A stretch of 64,000 bases of DNA from Acephala macrosclerotiorum. Its lineage: Eukaryota; Ascomycota; Leotiomycetes; Helotiales; Mollisiaceae. The stretch is taken from the NCBI GenBank assembly GCA_014904845.1, contig MU119422.1, positions 30,823-94,822 on the forward strand, written 5' to 3'. The notes under the pieces are model-generated. The model saw only the letters and a list, made by a program, of their open reading frames with translations, did no database searches and was not told the DNA's origin. Made by a program: the position numbers and the translations under genes. Below, one piece after another: positions 42,989-53,600 of this stretch (positions are counted from its first letter, which is position 1; every line of letters begins with the position of its first letter).

Positions 42989-44320
42989 CTAGGTCTCAAA
43001 GTCGATCGTAGCATTCGTCCGCTGGAACAACGTCCAGTCCGATTCTGAGCTGAGGTCAGAATCAATCAGACAAAAACCGTCGAATTTTGCAACCACAATT
43101 TGCCCTTTCCCAGCATACAACGCAAGGCCATAAGATGCATTGAGCCAGATATCACTGTAGGATATCGGCGTCTCGTTTTGGGGAGTAACGGTGGAATTTG
43201 CATCTTGTTGCAATGCTGCGACAACCGCTGTGGACGGACCGCATACCGTCCAGTCAGCACCCGTCCAGGAAGGATACGTTGTCCAACGACCACATGCTGA
43301 TCCCCGAGTTTCGAGGGCAGCAAGTATGAAGACGAGAAGCATTGCGAGAAATAGGATGCCAGTAGAAATTTTGTACCACAATTTGGTGATGCACGGGACA
43401 ATGGTTGTGTTGCAACGGCCGAGCAGAACGTACCAAGACATCGTTCCAAGTGTGGATGTTAGAAATAGTAAGAACAACAAGGACAGAGACATTGTGGTAG
43501 CTGTGAATTCGTCCACGCCGTCGTGAGGGGCGAATTCGAGAACACACATCACCAGGAGACCGAGGACCAGGAGGAGGTAGAATGCTCTGACAGCTATGCT
43601 TTGCCAGATGCGAGGAGAATGGAAGCGATTGGAGATGATAGGGATCTCGAGTGAGTTGGTGGCGGGTTGCACGACGAGTGTAGATTTAGACATCGTATCC
43701 GAGCCTGGTTGTAGTTCTAATCCAATTGTTTCGACAAGAGAATCCCAATCTTCGACGTTCCGGTAGGCGTAGTCGTTCGTGAGCCAGAGTGCGGCTGGCA
43801 ATCTCAGGAGGCCCAGAGTAGCTAATGGATAGAATATGGTACTAATTGCGACTGTGAAGGCGTACGATCCATTTCTACCAGCGATCAAACTATACAAGGC
43901 TTGTGCTCCTTGTAATGTGACAATAATGGTTGTAATCGTACTCATCGAGGTTGGTTCGATGTGATGGTGGCTTGGTGGTCGAACGAGAAAACCTTGGCTT
44001 TTTTGGATCATCGCCTCAGAACCATCCCATCCATGCCCAGTCCAGAAGATAGCATTGCTTGCAGCCATATCAAGTGGACTCCAAGATTTGGCTCGGCAGC
44101 GCCTGTCAATGATGGCAAGGTACCGCCATATAATCGAGGTCGGGTTGTAGTGACAGATGCTGTCGTGCCAGCGTGGGCGTTTGCTTTGAAGATAGGTTGG
44201 TGGAGGGACGCCAGCAGCGATATGAGCAACCAGCGGCGCAAGACAGAGTGTGAGGAGAGTGACCCAGTCGCTGAATGAGATCCCGTGCGATTGGAAGTTG
44301 AACATAGCTGGGAAACCCAT
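42989..44320 (-). CDS. Six-TM fungal membrane protein, function unknown
   Basis: A single-exon frame of 443 residues with hydrophobic helices near 19-37, 126-148, 154-176, 242-262, 275-297 and 317-336. After the last helix is an extracytosolic-looking tail with Cys and N-glycosylation sequons (DANSTVTPQNET, LNASYG, RTNATIDF). The pattern suggests a plasma-membrane or secretory-pathway protein. No named family recognised. It is transcribed in the same direction as the ankyrin gene. Confidence 0.7.
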   Translation of the reverse strand: MGFPAMFNFQSHGISFSDWVTLLTLCLAPLVAHIAAGVPPPTYLQSKRPRWHDSICHYNPTSIIWRYLAIIDRRCRAKSWSPLDMAASNAIFWTGHGWDGSEAMIQKSQGFLVRPPSHHHIEPTSMSTITTIIVTLQGAQALYSLIAGRNGSYAFTVAISTIFYPLATLGLLRLPAALWLTNDYAYRNVEDWDSLVETIGLELQPGSDTMSKSTLVVQPATNSLEIPIISNRFHSPRIWQSIAVRAFYLLLVLGLLVMCVLEFAPHDGVDEFTATTMSLSLLFLLFLTSTLGTMSWYVLLGRCNTTIVPCITKLWYKISTGILFLAMLLVFILAALETRGSACGRWTTYPSWTGADWTVCGPSTAVVAALQQDANSTVTPQNETPISYSDIWLNASYGLALYAGKGQIVVAKFDGFCLIDSDLSSESDWTLFQRTNATIDFET

Positions 44321-44429
44321 GATCTAGGGAGGTTGAAACAGGTGCAAATGCGGGTGGGAGCGGTCAATTTGGGAAAGGGAAAGCAGCGGCTCTGATAAGG
44401 AAGATGCAGCGCTTGGATGTGAGGCTGCT

Positions 44430-44726
44430 CTAGGAGAAGGGAGGAGGAGAAAGAGGAGAAGGGGACGAGACCACTTGGTCGAGATCCTCAATACTCAGCC
44501 TCGATGACGTCGCATTGCTGGCTGCCAGTTGCCTTGCATACTTAGTCTCGTAACCAATGATGCTGTTGATAAAACGCCTTTTGTTACATTCCAGCTGCTG
44601 AACCTTTCTCCCGTGCCGGCAAAGGTAGTTGAGATTAAAATAGCTTTGGCTAAACAGGTCCAGGGAGGCTAGCCCTCCTTGCGGATAATCTTCGGGACTC
44701 GACACCAACGACTTCGAGAATAACAT
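44430..44726 (-). CDS. Small hypothetical protein
   Basis: A 98-residue frame starts MLFSKSLVSSPEDYPQGG, has a helical charged core (VQQLECNKRRFINSIIGYE) and ends Ser/Pro-rich. It lies upstream of the membrane-protein gene and divergent to Fta1 (258 bp between starts). Composition is protein-like but no family is recognised, and it could be part of a larger spliced gene. Confidence 0.35.
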   Translation of the reverse strand: MLFSKSLVSSPEDYPQGGLASLDLFSQSYFNLNYLCRHGRKVQQLECNKRRFINSIIGYETKYARQLAASNATSSRLSIEDLDQVVSSPSPLSPPPFS

Positions 44727-44983
44727 TCAACTCTAGATCAACATCAAGCCTCCACCAACGACTACGGCACCAAATTCAGCGTTTCCGGCAGAAACTCCTG
44801 TAACTTTATCGTTTACACCATCGGCGCGTACAAAACGCGTCGAATTCTACTTACCAAGAAGCCACAGCACCTGAAAAGCGACCCCGCAACACGCTCCTTA
44901 AGCAGCGCGTTACTGGCTGTATGTTGAGCTTGAAGCCTTGCAGCTCCTCAAATCCACCTCGTACAACTCTCTGAACACCTAGC

Positions 44984-46036
44984 ATGGCGCCTGAAGCCTC
45001 AGCAGAACAGTATCCACTCTACAGCACGACATTCTCCCTGCACCGCGTCTCTCCTCTTTACACTGGCACCAACCTCCCTTTCAACGATACCAATCTGCGT
45101 GAACACGCCCGACAATTCCGTGATATACTTGCAGGAGAGGTGCTGCGTGGAGTTCGAGTTGGATTGGCACCAGAAGATGATAATCTTGCGCGCGTGGGAG
45201 CTCTCCAAACGGTAACATGGAAGCTCTTGCCTGAGGAGGAAGCATGGGCTGCGGAGGAGACACAGTTCAACAATGATGATACGACTACGGTCTTGACTTC
45301 AAGTAGAGGAATGCTTGTCATGGTCACATACGAGAAGATGGCATATAAGGCAATATTGTTGAGAGATGATGGGACTTCGGACACCGACACTACAATGGGA
45401 AGTACTCGAGGAGAGATGGAAGGGTTCCAGTATTTTCCTCTTCTGCTGTCGAAGATGCCCGGATTATTGCGAGAGACGTTTACAGACTACCTGGCTACCA
45501 CTTTCGATACTAAGATTTCTGCGCTGCATCTACCGAGCAATTACTTGACGGATACATTCGAGCATTACATTTCAGACCTTTCGAACGACGAAGATGGCGA
45601 ACTTATGGACATGATAGACAGAAGTAGGACGCTACGGACAATCATAAAGGAGACCGTTTTCTTCATTGGATTTGACCTTCCATCAGCATCATTGAAGACG
45701 ATTGACATTTCCATTGCTCGAGAAGACCTGCCGCGAATGGTTGCTCGAGGAAAGAAGCTTGGGAGGCAGACGGATGGAGACTCGCCCTTTTTCGATGCGT
45801 TGGCAGCGTATATCAAAGATCATATGGCATTGGATATGAGACATGAAGGAGTTAAGATTGTGAGAGTTGCTTGTGGTGCTTTTGTTCTTGGAGCGGAAGG
45901 AAAGATCAAGTTGACACAGCCGACGAGTAGCCAGGATGAAATCAGTCCTCAACGACGGGCTGCACGGAGATTGATCAACGACCTGGTAGCTACTGCTGTT
46001 GGAGGTCCTCTGACTGCCAAGGTGAGAGTGACTTGA
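44984..46036 (+). CDS. fta1: Kinetochore Sim4 complex subunit Fta1 (CENP-L)
   Basis: An intronless frame of 350 residues. It begins PLYSTTFSLHRVSPLYTG, the conserved N-terminus of fungal Fta1/CENP-L, followed by RQFRDILAGEVLRGVRVGL and AKVTWKL-like sequence (LQTVTWKLLPEEEAW). Later conserved parts include FPLLLSKMPGLLRETFTDYL and SLKTIDISIAREDLPRM. Fta1 belongs to the inner-kinetochore CCAN and partners with CENP-N at CENP-A chromatin. At the 3' end a good intron (46022-46069) is present; if spliced, the protein ends AKVN at 46078 rather than AKVRVT at 46036. Converges on the GNAT gene. Confidence 0.82.
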   Translation: MAPEASAEQYPLYSTTFSLHRVSPLYTGTNLPFNDTNLREHARQFRDILAGEVLRGVRVGLAPEDDNLARVGALQTVTWKLLPEEEAWAAEETQFNNDDTTTVLTSSRGMLVMVTYEKMAYKAILLRDDGTSDTDTTMGSTRGEMEGFQYFPLLLSKMPGLLRETFTDYLATTFDTKISALHLPSNYLTDTFEHYISDLSNDEDGELMDMIDRSRTLRTIIKETVFFIGFDLPSASLKTIDISIAREDLPRMVARGKKLGRQTDGDSPFFDALAAYIKDHMALDMRHEGVKIVRVACGAFVLGAEGKIKLTQPTSSQDEISPQRRAARRLINDLVATAVGGPLTAKVRVT

Positions 46037-46178
46037 ACAGTAACGAACCAGTGTCTACATTTTTGCTAGGTCAATTAGGACTTGGAAGCAAGACTCACTA
46101 CCCTTTCCCTTGGATCTCTGCTCAGTGCCTTGAGGAAGAATCTCCACATATCAGTATTGCTGCCAGGAAGAAGGCGCT

Positions 46179-47045
46179 TCAGTGAGATTCAACAGAAGAA
46201 AAGAAAGGCTGTCGTTCAGCGTCCAGAAGATACTGTGAGGCAAAATCGACGTTCTGCCCAGGATAAACCTTTGGCCTATGACAGACGAGAAACACACGGC
46301 TATGGGTTCCAACCCAATTTACTCCAACTCCATCCTCAAAAACATCCCACCCAATATGCGGAATTCCACCCTCAAACCACCCTCCCATACCCCTGTCAAC
46401 TACAAACCCGTTCCTCGCCCACGTCTTCACTGCACCTTCTTGAGCATGGACACACACCAGACTTTTCCATTTCCTCTCGCCCACCACGCCTTGCGCCAGC
46501 TCGCTGTTGTCCTTTTTCTTCGCCCAATTCAACGCTGCTTGGATCAAAATATCAGCAAACTTCTTCCCTCTATACTCCTTCATCACACAAAGTCGTCCAG
46601 GCTTGATATAAGGCTCAATACCATCATGCAGGCTCGTCTTCTTATCCACGATATACTCAGGAAGCGGAGAGTTGAATAGCACCTCAGGATCCGGCGCAGG
46701 AACAGAGGCTGCAGGGGCTTCGAATCTAGCCCCTTCTTCCGGATGCGGATATTGAGGTGCAGGAACGAGACGAACAGTCCCTATTGGTATCGGTGCAGAG
46801 GCTAGGGAAGGATTGGTGTATAGGACCCAATGCAAAGCTCGCGCGTCATCTCCATCAATGTGGTGCTGCAAGGGGACAGCCTTTTGTTCGTTGACGAAGA
46901 CGATTTCTCGCACGGAGAAGGAGTCTTTGAGTATTTGTGGGATGGCGGGCGATTGGAGAGGTGATAAGGCTGGGAGGGTTAGGTTGTAGGAATGCAAGAG
47001 AGGCCCCGGTGGGGATTGGGTTGCGACATACGTTTCCGACACCAT
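46179..47045 (-). CDS. GNAT-family N-acetyltransferase
   Basis: An intronless frame of 288 residues. The fold elements are visible: SVREIVFVNEQKAVPLQHHID (helix 1 and strand), ALHWVLYTN, IPIGTVRLVPAPQYPHPEEG, then the acetyl-CoA loop RLCVMKEYRGKKFADILI (R/Q-x-x-G-x type), VCVHAQEGAVKTWARNGF and HIGWDVF. This matches fungal GNATs related to glucosamine N-acetyltransferase. Residues after HIGWDVFEDG lack the usual short end and may be read-through of an intron. Substrate unknown. Confidence 0.75.
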   Translation of the reverse strand: MVSETYVATQSPPGPLLHSYNLTLPALSPLQSPAIPQILKDSFSVREIVFVNEQKAVPLQHHIDGDDARALHWVLYTNPSLASAPIPIGTVRLVPAPQYPHPEEGARFEAPAASVPAPDPEVLFNSPLPEYIVDKKTSLHDGIEPYIKPGRLCVMKEYRGKKFADILIQAALNWAKKKDNSELAQGVVGERKWKSLVCVHAQEGAVKTWARNGFVVDRGMGGWFEGGIPHIGWDVFEDGVGVNWVGTHSRVFLVCHRPKVYPGQNVDFASQYLLDAERQPFFSSVESH

Positions 47046-47538
47046 CCTAAGGCAGCACTTCGAGATGGAGTATTCGTGACGAAGAGACGATGGGGGAGTG
47101 AAGGTTTAAATTCGCAACCGAGATCATATCATCCTTTGATACAGGAGAGGGGAGAGGAAGAGTCGATATGAGCCATGTTCGCATGCGTAAGAATTGAGCT
47201 CTCATAGAGCCTAGGTATTTGAGACTTACTTTCATCACACACCCCTTCTATCATCAACGAAGATGAAGCCTTGCTAGTGTAATAGGAATTACGATCAGCC
47301 TTGTGAGTCTGACGGTTCCTGACTATCGGGCCTGGAGGAGGTCCAGATGACGAAAGTGGGGTAGATCAATACTAACCCCAAAGATGGGGTGGCAACTCGG
47401 CTCTCCCTTCCTCTTTGGTACTTTATGTCAACCTCCAGATATTATAAATGTCGCACAATTATACTTTGTATATGAAGTTCTTTCACTCTTTACCCCCATT
47501 CTTCATAATATACAAGATCTTCATAGTACATCGCCAAA
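47046..47538. promoter_or_regulatory. Divergent promoter region
   Basis: About 490 bp between the GNAT start (minus) and the acyltransferase start (plus). A TATAAAT-like box is at about 47440. Nothing else supported. Confidence 0.4.
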
Positions 47539-48631
47539 ATGCTTGAAGTCCTCAGCACAGGTACCTCCCACGAAATCGGCATCGCTCATGGCTCAAGAGC
47601 CAAAGCAGAGGTCGCTCGTTCCATAACCTTCTACCAAAACCTCTTTCAAAAACACTGTTCCATGGACTGGGAAACCGTAAAGTCCTTCGCTCTCAAGTAC
47701 CAGCCCTACCTCTCCTCATCTTGGCCTCAATATGTTCAAGAAATAGAAGGCGTAGCTCAAGGAGCCGGAGTCACATACGGAGATATCCTCGCCCTGAATG
47801 TGAGAACTGAGATTGCCTTCGGCAATTTCAGCGATGGATGCACAGCGCTCAGCTGGAAGGGAGCTGGAGCATCAACCCTCGGGCAGAATTGGGATTGGAA
47901 TACTGAGTAAATCCCCATCCCACTCTCATATGAAAAGTACTAATAAAATCAACAGACAAAGCGAGAACCTCATCCACCTCAAAATCAAGAAAGAATCCGG
48001 CCTATTTATCCAAATGATCACAGAAGCTGGCATCATCGGAAAAATTGGCATGAACTCCCTAGGCGTGGGCTGCACCCTCAACGCCCTCAAAGCAAAAGGC
48101 GTCTCCTTCACCAAGTTACCCTGCCACCTCGCTCTGCGAACCGTTATGGAATCCTCCTCTCGCGAAGCAGCCATCACTATCCTCTCAAATTCTGGCGTAG
48201 CCTCCGCATGCCATATCCTCGTCGCAGACAGCACTGGCGGTACCGGTCTCGAATGCTCAAGTATTGACATCGTCCAACTTCCCACGAATAATCAAGGCAT
48301 AGTAACACATACAAATCATTGTATTGTCCCTCATACAGAGGGGTTTGTGGAGGAGCCGGATTGGTTGCCTGATACGAGGTTTAGGTTGAGACGGATTGGA
48401 GAGTTATTGAATGGGGCGAAGGAGGAGGAGCCGGGGATGGAAGTTGTGGAGAAATTGCTTGCTGATGAGCAGGAAGGGGATGGGGCAGCGATTTGTAGGA
48501 GCTCGAAGGGGGGAAGTAATAATTTGGCGACGTTGTTTAGTGTCGTGATGGATTTGAAGAATGTGAGAGGGAGGGTCAAGGTTGGGAGGCCGGCGAGGCC
48601 GGACGAAAAGGTGGCGTTTGATTTTGCGTAA
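47539..48631 (+). CDS. Peptidase C45 / acyl-CoA:6-APA acyltransferase-like protein
   Basis: Exons 47539-47906 and 47956-48631 (49-nt intron, branch TACTAAT) give 347 residues, close to the 357 of isopenicillin N acyltransferase. The Ntn-hydrolase signature is present: NVRTEIAF followed by SDGCTAL, with Gly100-Cys101 as the self-cleavage site and nucleophile. LGQNWDW, IGKIGMNSLGVG and VTHTNHC also fit the family. The enzyme is an Ntn-hydrolase processed to two chains, acting on amides or acyl transfer. Without other beta-lactam genes nearby, a penicillin role is not implied. No C-terminal peroxisomal ARL-type tail: it ends VAFDFA. Confidence 0.85.
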
Positions 48632-48808
48632 ATTCTCGTAGACACAAGAAGATTGGAGGGTTGGACGAATATTGAAAAGAACGCTGATATTGCGAGGAAA
48701 CATTGTGCAGCCCGTAGGCAATGGCAACTCTCAAACTCCAAGCTATGCAACTCCCAATATATACTAGCAGATCCCCTGCAGTCATTATACCCTTGCTATG
48801 CCTACTCC

Positions 48809-49810
48809 TCATGCTCCCGTAAGGTCGATCAAATCAGGAACCGGTGGTCCAACACCCCTCAGAAGAACAATCTTGTTTCCACTGACCAATGCACTCCCAA
48901 CCTTTTCATTGAACTCCAGCAACCTCCCACCCTCGACATGGAACACCCTGAGTTTGTCCTTTTCGTCCATACCCTGGTTATTCACATTCTCCACCTGCAA
49001 ACTCTTCGCGGCCGCATCCAGAACTCTCCCTATCACCCAATCCTTCGAATAAAAATATGCACCACTCGGAAACTTCGATGTCGTCGTAGCAGCCTCCGCC
49101 TCCACCTCCAAATAAACCCTCTTCTCCTGCGGAATTTTATCATCCCCCTTGGCTGTCTTCTTCAAATTATTAACCGCCACCAGCCTCACCGCTGCCGACG
49201 TCGGTTTCGGCTTCGGCAGCACCCTCGTCGCAGCCGCCATATTCGCCTTCTGCGCATTCCCCCACAACTTCAACTTCCCCAGCGCACTCTTCACATTATC
49301 CGCCTGGCTATTGAACCTGCCCACCCTCGCTCCAATCGGTATCAAATTCTTACAATCGTGATCCTCCCTCAACCTATGCTTGAGACAATAATCCCTATTA
49401 CACGTCCCGCAATGAACGCTCGTGCTTAAACTCGTCCCGATTGTAGTCTTGCATGTAGGGCTCGCACATGGCTTCTCGATATCTTTCATCATCTTCCCAG
49501 CTCCTAGTGATTGATGCGCCGCATTCGCTTTCCTCCTCCTCGCTGCCCACTCTCCTGCTCTCGGACATTTATGTCCTGTCTCGGAGCGGTGGTCTAGACA
49601 GAACGTTCCGAAGCAGGATTCGCATCTGAAGGGTAGGAAGTCGAGTTGGTTGCAGTAGGCGTATTGACAGTGGGCGCCGATGAGGGTGGGGTCTTTTTCG
49701 TCCATTTTAGAGAAGGAACTTTCGTCTGCTGGGTTTGGGGTTGAGGAGGAGGCCATGGTGATGATTCGGGGGGTGTTTTTATGGGAATTTGGAAGGGTAG
49801 GCAGAGGCAA
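48809..49810 (-). CDS. CUZ1: AN1-type zinc finger protein, Cuz1/ZFAND1-like
   Basis: A single-exon frame of 333 residues. Two AN1 fingers are clear: CQYAYCNQLDFLPFRCESC with FCLDHR and HKC, then CASPTCKTT with CNRDYCLKHR and HDC. A basic linker follows, then a C-terminal ubiquitin-like-looking domain (RVYLEVEAEAATTTSKFP, SKDWVIGRVLDAAAKSLQ). This order is that of yeast Cuz1 and human ZFAND1, which link Cdc48/p97 to the proteasome during arsenite stress. The start could be 49810 or the second Met at 49756 (MASSSTPNPADESS), which looks more like homologues. It converges on the acyltransferase gene. Confidence 0.85.
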   Translation of the reverse strand: MPLPTLPNSHKNTPRIITMASSSTPNPADESSFSKMDEKDPTLIGAHCQYAYCNQLDFLPFRCESCFGTFCLDHRSETGHKCPRAGEWAARRRKANAAHQSLGAGKMMKDIEKPCASPTCKTTIGTSLSTSVHCGTCNRDYCLKHRLREDHDCKNLIPIGARVGRFNSQADNVKSALGKLKLWGNAQKANMAAATRVLPKPKPTSAAVRLVAVNNLKKTAKGDDKIPQEKRVYLEVEAEAATTTSKFPSGAYFYSKDWVIGRVLDAAAKSLQVENVNNQGMDEKDKLRVFHVEGGRLLEFNEKVGSALVSGNKIVLLRGVGPPVPDLIDLTGA

Positions 49811-49974
49811 AGTCGTAATTGATGGCGAGGCTGAGGTTTGTATCTTGCTGAGTGATCGTCCGAGGGTTCTGGAAACATAGCCTGAAGAGGAATGGTTTAG
49901 TCTCAGCCTTGGCTAATTTAGCGGTCTTGGATAGGTTGTTCACTTTCTCGTGACTTTCTTCCCTCATCATCTTT

Positions 49975-50391
49975 CTATGTCTTCGAGAGAGCGCCACATG
50001 AGCTGGCAAAAGAAGCAGAATAACTGTTTCTTTGGTATTTCATCTTTGACATTCTGTCAGACCTCTTATTAACCTCCTTTGCAAAGCTATTGCTAATGCT
50101 TGTCTCTCCTTTTTGCATTGACTTCTTACCGGCCTTGTCTCCGTGGAAACCTCGGGTGACATGGCCGGCATGAAACGGCTGATGGTCTTTAACACCTGTT
50201 ATTCCACAATTACTTTGGTACCTGTCGCAAATCGCAGCAATGAGTCTCTTCCTGGCCAGCGTTTGCCATGCTGTCAGATTCCACAGCTTTTGAGTTGGCT
50301 CTTGAGGTAATCCTACCAAAGACCCTTGCACAATGACATTTGAGACGAATACCTCAGCAAGGGCAGGTACTTCGACTTTGTTCTGCTTCAT
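49975..50391 (-). CDS. Hypothetical protein
   Basis: A 138-residue frame starts MKQNKVEVPALAEVFVSNV and includes KLWNLTAWQTLARKRLIAAI. The second half is basic and Ser/Lys-rich. No family recognised. It diverges from the STAND-type fusion gene (288 bp between starts). Confidence 0.3.
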   Translation of the reverse strand: MKQNKVEVPALAEVFVSNVIVQGSLVGLPQEPTQKLWNLTAWQTLARKRLIAAICDRYQSNCGITGVKDHQPFHAGHVTRGFHGDKAGKKSMQKGETSISNSFAKEVNKRSDRMSKMKYQRNSYSASFASSCGALSKT

Positions 50392-50679
50392 TCAATCTTG
50401 CCGTCTCCAACAATAAGTTCATTTGCATCACCAACAACACTGATTAGCCAATGCGTCGACTGTCTTCCTACAGGGCAAGGCTGACTCAGGGGTACGTACG
50501 AATTGGCTAGCAGGGGCTGAAATGCACAGCCTCACTCGTCGAAACCTCAATGAAATATTTCAAACTTCTATCATGAACCCCCTCTTGTGCACGGCACATG
50601 GAATCAATTGCATATGGCCAATCGATGACCACTCCGAGTTATGCTGAGCATCCTGCTCTGCATTGAGACGTCTTGAATA

Positions 50680-53600
50680 ATGTCTGGCCTTGAGGTCATC
50701 GGCTCGGTCGCGAGTGTCCTTCAATTAGCCGCCACAGTCTACAGCATTTCCAAGAGTCTCTACGAAGTTGGCGATGCATTGTCCAATGCTTCATCGGACA
50801 TAAAAGACCTCGCTCGGGATTTGGAGGCTTTCTCTCTGGAACTTGAATTGTTATCGACACTTCTCGATGGCAAGTCCAGCCGCTATTCCGACCAGGTCTA
50901 TCGACTCACCGCCAAACTCATTGGCGATTGTGCGACGATATGCGAGAAGATCAATCGAGTTCTGAAGAAATTGAGGAGTGGGAGTGTTTGGTCGAAGATG
51001 AAATGGCTGTACAAGGAGAAAGAGATTGATAAACTTCGAACTAGGCTGAGGGATCTCAAGTTGAGCTTGATGACCATCCTCAGTCATCTGAGTATCCTCA
51101 AAGCAGATCGTATGATGGACGCTATGAGGATTGGAAGTTCGAGTTTGTTGCAGGGCGATAGGAATAAAGATGTTGCGGAGGAGACTGCGAAGGAGCTGGA
51201 AGTTACTAGGAAGAAGTTGGCAGGTATTACCATGGATCAGCAGCAGAGCGATTTGGCCCCGATCAAGAATTCGAGTCCTCAGAATACTTGGTGTTCTAAA
51301 ATTCCGCAGGCTACGACTCTCGCATCCAAGGCTCTTTCGAAGAGAAGTCCAAAGACGAAGTCGTGCGCGCTCCCAATACCCGTTCCAGACAGCTCTCTAA
51401 TAAACCCCGGGCCCCTGATATCATGCGTCGCCATGCCATCTCAGAACTTCCCAGGAGCCAACGCGCTTATGATGAACCCTGCCGCCATAGGTTCTGTACA
51501 GTCTTTCCAAACTGCCCTCTCTCGATTCGAACCCGAGTACGACAGTGATAGTCAGAGAGCAAGTTCCGTTCAAGAGAGGTCTTTGGAGGCCGGCGCGGTC
51601 ACCCCCCAGTCTATGTATTCATTGTATCAGGAGTGGAAAAAAGAAACGACAGCATCAGCAATGAAGCACTTCAAGATGACACGAAAAGAAGCTGAAGCAT
51701 GGGCAGATTCGGTGCCTATGCCGTCCGCCAAACTTCTCGAACGTCAACAAGAAGCCCTATCATGCGATAGACCGCCTCTATTTTTGGAAAACCCTACAGC
51801 TCAAAATCGTGTTCCGCCCACAGATTACAGGGCAATATCTTCTTTCTCTTTGCCTCGTTACGGTAACGCGAAATTAGCTCCGCTCACGCCCATGAGTCCC
51901 AGGACGGATTCCTCCTTGCTGAAACTGCCACAAGGGGATAAATTTGGAGTTGTTGAGTTTGGGACAAGAGATGAGAGAAGAACAGACTTGACTCCTGTCG
52001 GAGAAGGGGTATTTAGACAATCGATGGGAGCAGGCCCTATGGATCCCTGGTGGGCATTCACTCGTGTCTTATCTCTAAGTCCGTATGCTAACTTAGGCCA
52101 GGTACGACGGATCCGAAGATTCTTCAATGCAGATGTCTTCCGCTCGAATTGACCCTACGTCAACGAACCCTGCGACAGTTCACCGTTACACTCCGCGGTA
52201 TGAACACGCTGCTTTGCATTTTGTGGAAGGGTCAGAACATCGAGATGCGCTCAATTTCTCTCACACCTCTGGACCCTCAGCAACTTTCTCGGCTGTGGAT
52301 TCGCCGCACTCGATTCATGGGCATGTCATCTCTCATGTGACAAGCCCTTCGTATCCTACTGAACTTGCTCGCGTGAACATGAGCGGCTCGCGCGTCCCTG
52401 CAGCACCAACATCCTCACACTCTCCATTTTCACTCGACGTCGTCACGTCGCCCTACGGAGCTCCTTCATATATCAGCAAAAGCTCTATCACACAGGGGGG
52501 TTTAATTATTCCACCCCGCAAGCGGCAAATACAGAACAACACCTCTGTGCCAGCTCAGGACAATCCAGATGACGATAGCCCAGGCGAATCAAATACGGAG
52601 CCCACAACGAAGAAGCCTAGCTTTGGCATCCCTGCAATTACAGGCAGAACCCCTATTGCCTGCCTCAATTGCGCGAGTTCGAAGACAGAATGTGACAAAA
52701 CGGTACCATGTTTGCGGTGCGCAGAGAAGAACCTGCCTTGCGAAGCCCGTTTTGCTCGACGACAGGCGAAAATAGGCGCACGATCGAAGAGCCTTTCGAA
52801 TATCCCGGCTGTCCGACAACAGCGATCTTCGCCACTGGTATCAAATGACTCGGCCCTGGAAATGGGTACAGTTAGTCTAGATAGTGGTATGCCTTGCGAT
52901 GATCTCAACTATGACCCAAATTTCTGGAGCGAGTACCCACCAGATTTGGATAACGAAAATGGAAACTCAACCCAAACTGCGGTCCCATTGGCACCCTTTT
53001 CACCTGCTGTGCTACAGATTTACGATCCCGCAGCGAATACTTCTACATCACTCCCCACCAATATAAGTTCTCTCGCTCCTCGAGATTCACTTGTGGATCC
53101 TTTCGTCTCAGCTCCCAACGCGACATCTTTCACAAACTTGACGGCACCATCTACTTATAACGAATCCTCGGAGTACAACGATACATTCAACATTTCTCCA
53201 TTCGTTGGTAATAATAGCGAACTTGAACAAGGCGATCCTTGGTATCCTTTCTTCCTTCAAGAGGACCAGAGAAGTAAGCAATCGCCAGACAAAGAGGAGC
53301 TTGAGGTTTCCGGGTCTCTCCACACCAGTTGTCGTCGCTCTGACACTGCTGCATCTCCCCCATCGGGTTCTCACTATGTTGTGCCTGGTGCTCGCAAGCG
53401 TGACAAACCTCTTCCACCTATCATTGTCGAAGATCCAGGTGACGATGCGGAAATGAAGTGTGCACGCAACAGCTTAGCAGCCCGCAAGTCTCGTGAATTA
53501 AAGATGCAGCGATCCGAGGAACTCAAAGTCGAAATTGCTAAGTTGAAGGCGGAAAGGGATCATTGGAAGGGCACTACTTTGAGACAGGGTGATACACAGC

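Noticed and set aside
47539..48631. Penicillin biosynthesis gene
   Set aside because: The acyltransferase fold is clear, but no ACV synthetase or IPN synthase is nearby and the peroxisomal C-terminus is absent, so only the family is assigned.
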